From the NCBI RefSeq assembly GCF_000756615.1, contig NZ_CP009288.1, positions 2,418,001 through 2,482,000 on the forward strand: a stretch of 64,000 bases of DNA, given 5' to 3'. Positions 59,801 to 64,000 of the stretch are shown here, piece after piece. The position numbers and the translations under genes were made by a program. The notes under the pieces were generated by a model. That model searched no databases. It had not been told where the DNA came from and worked only from the letters and a program-made list of their open reading frames with translations. The stretch comes from Paenibacillus durus. Its GTDB lineage: Bacteria; Bacillota; Bacilli; Paenibacillales; Paenibacillaceae. Each line of letters starts with the position of its first letter. The first letter of the stretch is position 1.

Positions 59801-62800
59801 GGGATACATCCACGAGGCTCTTAGGGGTCATTCAACAGTGTTATTGGGGATACGGGGAAGTTCTGGTGAAACTGGCGTCATCCAACATAATGTTGGAGCG
59901 AACGGATATGCTGCTTCATCCGGAATTGCTGAATGCAGTGATACAGATGGGAGTGGATACGGCAAACGAGGAATTTGGAGCCTTTTCGGAAAGAGAAACA
60001 GCTGAAGCCAACGGGCTTGTTGCAATGAAATCACTCGAGCTTCTAAGCGGAGGACAAATTGAATGGGCCTGGATACGTTATAACATGAGCACTGAGAATT
60101 ACACAGGCCATGACTTACCTGAGAACATGCAGGGACTGGACATCGCCCTGGTTAATGAAGCGGGTCATGTCTGCGTCTGGATGAGGGGAGTTACACTGTG
60201 TGCATCTGAAGCATGTGAAGGTTTGCTGCTGCTTGAGCCGGATTGGCAAGACCTAGAGGAATACGCCGACGGGTTGGGGCTGCCTGTATATCACGAACAT
60301 CGGGTGCTGCTTTGCGAGTCAGTGGCAGAAGGAATCGCGGAATTAAGTCCGGCAGGCTTGTTTAAGCCGCACTGTGTCCGGCTGGGGGCTGCTGGGGACA
60401 TTACGCATCGGTTTGAGGCTTATGCGATGGCCGTTTTTGAAGAGATTAGAGAGCAAATGAAGAAGCATCATGATGGAATAAACCTGCTCCAGGTTGTGAC
60501 ATCGGGAAGTGGGGAGTCTCAACTAGTAGCAGGTCTGGTTGGGCTGCTGCGGACGGCGCGGCTGGAGAATCCGCAGTTAACTGGTCAACTGATTGAGATA
60601 GAAGCCGGGACAGCAGCGGATACAATGGCGGAGCAGCTTCAGGCCTGTGCAGAGCATCCGGAAGAGACACACCTACGTATTATAGGCGGGCGACTGCAGC
60701 GTGCCGGATGGAGGGAATACGAAACAGAAGGTGAACAAAAGGAATCAAATACAATTGAGAATACAAATGAGAATGAAAATAAAATTTTAAATGCAAATAT
60801 ATATAGAAAGGCAATTTTAGAGGGAGATGTAAATGCGAGCACAAAAGAAGTGAAACCGCAAGCGGGACAGGGCCATCGGCACCCATGGAAGGATGGAGGG
60901 GTGTATGTCATTACAGGCGGTGGAGGCGGCCTGGGCCGGATATTCGCAGAGGAAATTACCCGCCGGGCACAGGGGACCACACTGATTTTGACCGGGAGAT
61001 CGGCCAGTCTGCCGGAGGCTGTCCGTCGGGAGCTGGAGCGGCTGTCGGCCCGGGTGATCTATGAGCCGGTAGATGTTGCGGATGCGGGAGCAGTGAAGGA
61101 CGTGATGAAACGCATCAGCCAGTTATACGGCCGGGTGAACGGAATTCTGCATAGTGCCGGAGTGACAAGGGACAGTCTGATTCGAAATAAAACGGTGGAC
61201 GAGTGGAAGGAAGTGCTGGCGTCGAAAGTGACGGGCACAGTGAATTTGGATGAAGCGAGCCGGGAAGAGGAGCTGGACCTGCTAATCCTGTTTTCGTCCG
61301 GTGCGGGAGTCACAGGCAACATCGGCCAAGCGGACTATGCGGCCGCTAATGCCTTCATGGACCGGTATGCGCAACACCGGAACGATCTGGTGAAGGCGGG
61401 CGAACGTAGGGGACGAACGCTATCGGTGAATTGGCCGCTGTGGGAAGCTGGCGGCATGCAGATGAGTGAGGTGCATCAGCGCAGATTCCTGGAGCAGACG
61501 GGCTTGCGCCCGCTGCGGACTGAGGCAGGCCTTGAAGCGTTGTACCGCGGACTGGCAAGCAGCAGCAGCCAGGTGCTGGTAGCGGAGGGTGATCTGCCTA
61601 AGCTGCGTCACAATTTTCTTTCGACCAAATTCCAAACGATTTCTTTGCATCAGTCAGGTGTGCAAACCGAGAACGCGGAAACAGACTGGTTGACAGATAA
61701 AGTCAGGAAGTTCATGGCTGCATATATAGCGGAGCTGCTTAAGGTCAACGCAGAAGAAATTGAAGCTGATGTGGAATTAGGCGAGTATGGTCTCGATTCG
61801 ATCATGCTGACGGAACTGACGAATACGCTCAACCGGGATTACCAAATGAACCTGACACCTGCACTGTTCTTTGAGTATCCAACGCTGCAAGAGTTTACCG
61901 AGTATGTGATCAGAACATACCGACACGTGTTTACAGAGCGTTTTTCAGAGAAAGAACGTTTGGTACAGGCTCAGGAAACTATCACCAAACCAGTGCCAAC
62001 AAAAGCCCGGGAGGCGTCACTGGCAACGAAAAACAACCGTTTTGCGGGATTTTCATCTTTACATGCCCAAGAAAACCGAACGGACGGCTCCGAACAGGAA
62101 GCCGTTGCGATCGTCGGTATGAGCGGGATCTTCCCGATGGCTGCCAATACGGAAGAGTTGTGGAAGAACCTGTTGGAGGGACGGGACTGCATTTCGGAGA
62201 TTCCGCCGTCCCGGTGGGACTGGAGAGCCCATTACGGCGATCCGCTGAAGGAAGCGAACAAGACCAACATCAAATGGGGCGGTTTCATTGAAGGCGTGGA
62301 TGAGTTCGACCCCGGTTTCTTCGGTATTTCTCCAAGAGAAGCGGAGTTGATGGACCCGCAGCAGCGGCTGCTGATGCTTTATGTATGGAAAACGATTGAG
62401 GATGCAGGATACTCGGCGCAAAGCCTGTCCGGAAGCAAGCTGGGCTTGTTCGTGGGGACGTCAGGCACAGGCTACAGCAATCTGATCGCGCGGTCAAGCC
62501 TAACGATTGAAGGATATACCTCGACCGGAATTGTGCCGTCGGTAGGTCCAAACCGGATGAGTTATTTCCTGAATGTGCATGGGCCAAGCGAACCGATTGA
62601 GACGGCTTGTTCCAGTTCCCTGGTCGCCATCCATCGGGCAGTTACAGCGATGAAGAATGGGGATTGTGATGCAGCGATTGTCGGCGGAATCAATACCATC
62701 CTAACCCCGGAGGGACATATCAGCCTGAACAAGGCTGGCATGTTGAGCGAGGACGGGCGATGCAGAACCTTTTCGGAGCAGGCTAACGGTTATGTACGCA

Positions 62801-64000
62801 GTGAAGGTGCCGGGATGCTGATGATTAAACGGCTGAAGGATGCGGAGCAGGCAGGGGACCATATCTATGGGCTGATTCGCGGAACGAACGAAAACCATGG
62901 TGGCCGGGCAAACTCGCTGACGGCGCCAAATCCTAAAGCGCAGGCCGAGCTGTTGTCTCATGCATACCGGAAGGCGGGCATCGACCCGAGAACCGTTGGT
63001 TATATTGAGACCCACGGAACGGGGACACCATTGGGCGACCCAATTGAAGTGAACGGGCTGAAGGCGTCGTTCCGGGAGCTCTATCAGGCGACCGGGGATG
63101 AGCGGGTTAAGGAAGCCCACTGCGGACTGGGCTCGGTCAAAACGAATATCGGGCATTTGGAAATGGCGGCGGGAATCGCAGGTGTCATTAAGGTGTTGCT
63201 GCAGATGAAGTACAAGAAGCTGGTTCCTAACCTGCATTTGGATACCCTCAATCCCTATATCCAGTTGGAAGGCAGCCCGTTCTATCTGGTATGGGAAACC
63301 CGGGAGTGGAAAACGATAACAGACGAGAACGGGAAGGAGATGCCGAGAAGGGCAGGTGTGAGCTCGTTTGGCTTTGGCGGAGTGAACGCGCATATCATTA
63401 TTGAAGAGTACAGGGGGAATCGGAGCGTAAAGAAGACGAAAGAAGGGGGGGTTACACCGGAACGGCCGGCAATGATCGTGTTGTCGGCAAAGAATGGAGA
63501 GCGGTTGAAGGAACAGGCACGGCAGCTGCTGGAAGCAGTTCGTCAGGGCAAGTATGAGAACAGCGATATGGAAGACATCGCATACACCTTGCAGGTGGGA
63601 CGGGAAGCAATGGAGGAGCGTCTGGGAATACTGGCGGGAACGATGGAGGAACTGAAGGCCAGACTGAGTCTGTTTGTGGAGGGGAAAGAAGAAAACGGAG
63701 AAGGCGGGGGACTCTACCGGGGGCAAGTGAAACGCGGCAAAGATGCGCTGTTGTCTTTGACCAGTGACGAAGAGATGCAGGAGGTCGTCAGCAAGTGGCT
63801 GCAACGGGGAAAGTACGGCAAAGTACTGGAGCTTTGGACCACGGGATTTACGATGGATTGGGCGGTTATGTATGGAGACGACAAGCCGTCCCGGATCAGC
63901 CTGCCGACCTACCCGTTTGCACGGGAGCGGTACTGGGTGCCGTTGATTGAAGCAAAAGAAAGGGGTGCTTTCGGAGAAAGCACGACAACAACAAAATTGC
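56869..64000 (+). CDS. Gene G: trans-AT PKS, docking-ACP-KS-DH(dead)-KR-ACP-KS (3' truncated)
   Basis: The frame is open from ATG 56869 to the window end (at least 2,377 residues). AGGGAG at 56855-56860 sits 8 bases before the ATG. Residues 1-31 (YQMYKDIKAHKINQHDAVSQ) are a docking element matching the gene F tail. ACP1 has Ser88 (GLDSIML) and completes the last module of gene F. KS1 (188-625) has Cys358 (ETACSSSL), ETHGTGT and TNIGHLE. A DH-derived region (about 821-1110) has Ser851 for the catalytic His and Asn1022 for the Asp, so it should be inactive. A KR (about 1343-1580) has GVTRDSL, FSSGAG and Tyr1490, so it is active and B-type. ACP2 has Ser1644. KS2 has Cys1914, and the window ends just after its post-KS motif. 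The ACP-KS blocks 57073-59332 and 61741-64000 are near identical. An AT-rich, Asn/Glu-rich linker interrupts the KR structural region near residues 1288-1327. Confidence 0.94.
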   Translation, partial: MKDDLYQMYKDIKAHKINQHDAVSQLTSLMSRTVKIQNNSERKSGNQIDKSLFDKVLATIVEAVSGLLKVNAEEIEADVELGEYGLDSIMLTELTNTLNRDYQMNLTPALFFEYPTLQEFTEYVIRTYRHVFTERFSEKERLVQAQETITKPVSTKAREASLATKHNRFARFSSLHAQENRTDGSEQEAIAIVGMSGIFPMAANTEELWKNLLEGRDCISEIPPSRWDWRAHYGDPLKEANKTNIKWGGFIEGVDEFDPGFFGISPREAELMDPQQRLLMLYVWKTIEDAGYSAQSLSGSKLGLFVGTSGTGYSNLIARSSLTIEGYTSTGIVPSVGPNRMSYFLNVHGPSEPIETACSSSLVAIHRAVTAMKNGDCDAAIVGGINTILTPEGHISLNKAGMLSEDGRCRTFSEQANGYVRSEGAGMLMIKRLKDAEQAGDHIYGLIRGTNENHGGRANSLTAPNPKAQAELLSHAYRKAGIDPRTVGYIETHGTGTPLGDPIEVNGLKASFRELYQATGDERVKEAHCGLGSVKTNIGHLEMAAGIAGVIKVLLQMKYKKLVPNLHLDTLNPYIQLEGSPFYLVWETREWKTITDENGKEMPRRAGVSSFGFGGVNAHIIIEEYRGNRSVKKTKEGGVTPERPAMIVLSAKNGERLKEQARQLLEAVRQGKYENSDMEDIAYTLQVGREAMEERLGILAGTMEELKARLSLFVEGKEENGEGGGLYRGQVKRGKDALLSLTSDEEMQEVVSKWLQRGKYGKVLELWTTGFTMDWAVMYGDDKPSRISLPTYPFARERYWVPLIEAKERGAFGESTTTTKLHPLVHRNTSDLNEQRYSSTFTGMETFLRGSKGLDSKQLPDAAHLEMARAAVQLAVQGAETDINVPVKMQLRDIKWVNPAVVAKEPLQVHIGLYPKEDGTLIYEIYGETGTGNSEIFSQGLALPTLRPEKDSTSLDLTELMNRCTRRRYAREQFEAKGDTSTRLLGVIQQCYWGYGEVLVKLASSNIMLERTDMLLHPELLNAVIQMGVDTANEEFGAFSERETAEANGLVAMKSLELLSGGQIEWAWIRYNMSTENYTGHDLPENMQGLDIALVNEAGHVCVWMRGVTLCASEACEGLLLLEPDWQDLEEYADGLGLPVYHEHRVLLCESVAEGIAELSPAGLFKPHCVRLGAAGDITHRFEAYAMAVFEEIREQMKKHHDGINLLQVVTSGSGESQLVAGLVGLLRTARLENPQLTGQLIEIEAGTAADTMAEQLQACAEHPEETHLRIIGGRLQRAGWREYETEGEQKESNTIENTNENENKILNANIYRKAILEGDVNASTKEVKPQAGQGHRHPWKDGGVYVITGGGGGLGRIFAEEITRRAQGTTLILTGRSASLPEAVRRELERLSARVIYEPVDVADAGAVKDVMKRISQLYGRVNGILHSAGVTRDSLIRNKTVDEWKEVLASKVTGTVNLDEASREEELDLLILFSSGAGVTGNIGQADYAAANAFMDRYAQHRNDLVKAGERRGRTLSVNWPLWEAGGMQMSEVHQRRFLEQTGLRPLRTEAGLEALYRGLASSSSQVLVAEGDLPKLRHNFLSTKFQTISLHQSGVQTENAETDWLTDKVRKFMAAYIAELLKVNAEEIEADVELGEYGLDSIMLTELTNTLNRDYQMNLTPALFFEYPTLQEFTEYVIRTYRHVFTERFSEKERLVQAQETITKPVPTKAREASLATKNNRFAGFSSLHAQENRTDGSEQEAVAIVGMSGIFPMAANTEELWKNLLEGRDCISEIPPSRWDWRAHYGDPLKEANKTNIKWGGFIEGVDEFDPGFFGISPREAELMDPQQRLLMLYVWKTIEDAGYSAQSLSGSKLGLFVGTSGTGYSNLIARSSLTIEGYTSTGIVPSVGPNRMSYFLNVHGPSEPIETACSSSLVAIHRAVTAMKNGDCDAAIVGGINTILTPEGHISLNKAGMLSEDGRCRTFSEQANGYVRSEGAGMLMIKRLKDAEQAGDHIYGLIRGTNENHGGRANSLTAPNPKAQAELLSHAYRKAGIDPRTVGYIETHGTGTPLGDPIEVNGLKASFRELYQATGDERVKEAHCGLGSVKTNIGHLEMAAGIAGVIKVLLQMKYKKLVPNLHLDTLNPYIQLEGSPFYLVWETREWKTITDENGKEMPRRAGVSSFGFGGVNAHIIIEEYRGNRSVKKTKEGGVTPERPAMIVLSAKNGERLKEQARQLLEAVRQGKYENSDMEDIAYTLQVGREAMEERLGILAGTMEELKARLSLFVEGKEENGEGGGLYRGQVKRGKDALLSLTSDEEMQEVVSKWLQRGKYGKVLELWTTGFTMDWAVMYGDDKPSRISLPTYPFARERYWVPLIEAKERGAFGESTTTTKL
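57073..59332 (+). repeat. Repeat C, copy 1 (about 2.26 kb or more, gene G)
   Basis: Matches 61741-64000 at offset 4,668. The few substitutions I saw lie in the first 0.45 kb (ACP-KS linker); the KS and post-KS part looks identical. The copy starts inside the ACP. The true right end of the match cannot be seen, because the partner reaches the window edge. Confidence 0.96.
59332..59627 (+). repeat. Repeat D, copy 2 (296 bp, dead DH start, gene G)
   Basis: Partner of 49771-50066. It begins exactly where repeat C copy 1 can be followed to, so it sits at a junction between two shared blocks. Confidence 0.93.
60731..60850 (+). other. AT-rich, Asn/Glu-rich linker insertion in gene G
   Basis: By hand count bases 60721-60840 are about 28% GC, against 57% for the sixty bases from 60901. 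The encoded linker (ENTNENENK and onward) is about 20 residues longer than the matching linker in modules 5 and 9, which is Ala/Glu-rich. The frame is kept. Confidence 0.8.
61741..64000 (+). repeat. Repeat C, copy 2 (runs off the window)
   Basis: Partner of 57073-59332, still matching at the last base of the window, so the repeat probably continues beyond it. Confidence 0.95.
62098..64000 (+). other. Module 14: KS, cut by the window end
   Basis: KS about 62098-63412 with Cys1914, ETHGTGT and TNIGHLE, then the post-KS region to base 64000. Nearly identical to the KS of module 13. The processing domains lie beyond the window. Confidence 0.8.

Larger units (their letters stand above)
57430..61930 (+). 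other. Module 13: KS-DH(dead)-KR-ACP
   Basis: KS 57430-58744, DH-derived region about 59329-60200 lacking both catalytic residues, KR about 60895-61610, ACP about 61690-61930. The expected product is a B-type hydroxyl. The region is a mosaic: its first 0.3 kb of DH matches module 11, while the KR is a diverged relative of modules 5 and 9. Confidence 0.75.

Noticed and set aside
2..64000. tRNA, rRNA, CRISPR, insertion sequence or phage genes
   Set aside because: Nothing matching these was seen; practically the whole window is accounted for by PKS coding sequence, and all repeats found are PKS domain blocks.

Overview
The window lies wholly inside a very large trans-acyltransferase (trans-AT) type I polyketide synthase operon. 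Everything is on the + strand: seven consecutive synthase genes (called A to G here), cut at both window edges, with almost no non-coding DNA. The purine-rich ribosome sites (AGGAGG, GGGAGG, AAGGGGG), the domain flavour and the mixed base composition suggest a Firmicute, most likely Paenibacillus or a relative; this is inference, because no taxonomic marker gene is present. No intact AT, no thioesterase, no HMG-synthase cassette and no tailoring, transport or regulatory gene is visible, so malonyl loading and chain release must be encoded outside the window.

Layout. A (<2-2032) carries a remnant that looks like a deleted AT, then a DH. B (2029-8202): docking segment, KR-ACP-KS-DH-KR. C (8255-14872): cMT-ACP-KS-KR-ACP-KS. 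D (14889-26618): DH*-ACP-KR-KS-DH-KR-ACP(dead)-ACP-KS-KR-first part of a cMT. E (26615-36652): rest of that cMT-ACP-KS-DH-KR-ACP-KS-DH-KR. F (36805-56754, 6,649 aa): cMT-ACP-ER-KS-DH-KR-ACP(dead)-ACP-KS-DH(dead)-ACP-KS-DH(dead)-KR-ACP-KS-DH-KR-docking segment. G (56869->64000): docking segment-ACP-KS-DH(dead)-KR-ACP-KS, cut by the window end. I count 13 KS, all with an intact Cys-His-His triad, 12 KR, 11 DH-type domains, 3 cMT, 1 ER and 15 ACP-type domains.

Working together. If the proteins act in gene order, the window holds 13 near-complete modules plus the start of a fourteenth. Predicted beta-carbon states are: (1) alkene, (2) alpha-methyl alkene, (3) hydroxyl, (4) uncertain, (5) alkene, (6) alpha-methyl with hydroxyl, (7) alkene, or ketone if its KR is dead, (8) alpha-methyl fully reduced, (9) alkene, (10) ketone, (11) hydroxyl, (12) alkene, (13) hydroxyl. 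I cannot name the product.

The most striking features are evolutionary and architectural. (i) Module-sized DNA segments are repeated at about 99% identity or more: a 5.13-kb unit in D and F, its 2.3-kb ACP-KS part again in E, a 2.2-kb unit twice in F, and a 2.3-kb unit twice in G. These segments are clearly more GC-rich than the rest. (ii) All six protein boundaries fall inside modules, never between them. (iii) All three C-methylating modules are broken at or inside the cMT, including a gene junction (GTGA overlap) in the middle of one cMT domain. (iv) An ACP whose carrier Ser is Pro sits before a normal ACP in both copies of the 5.13-kb unit.
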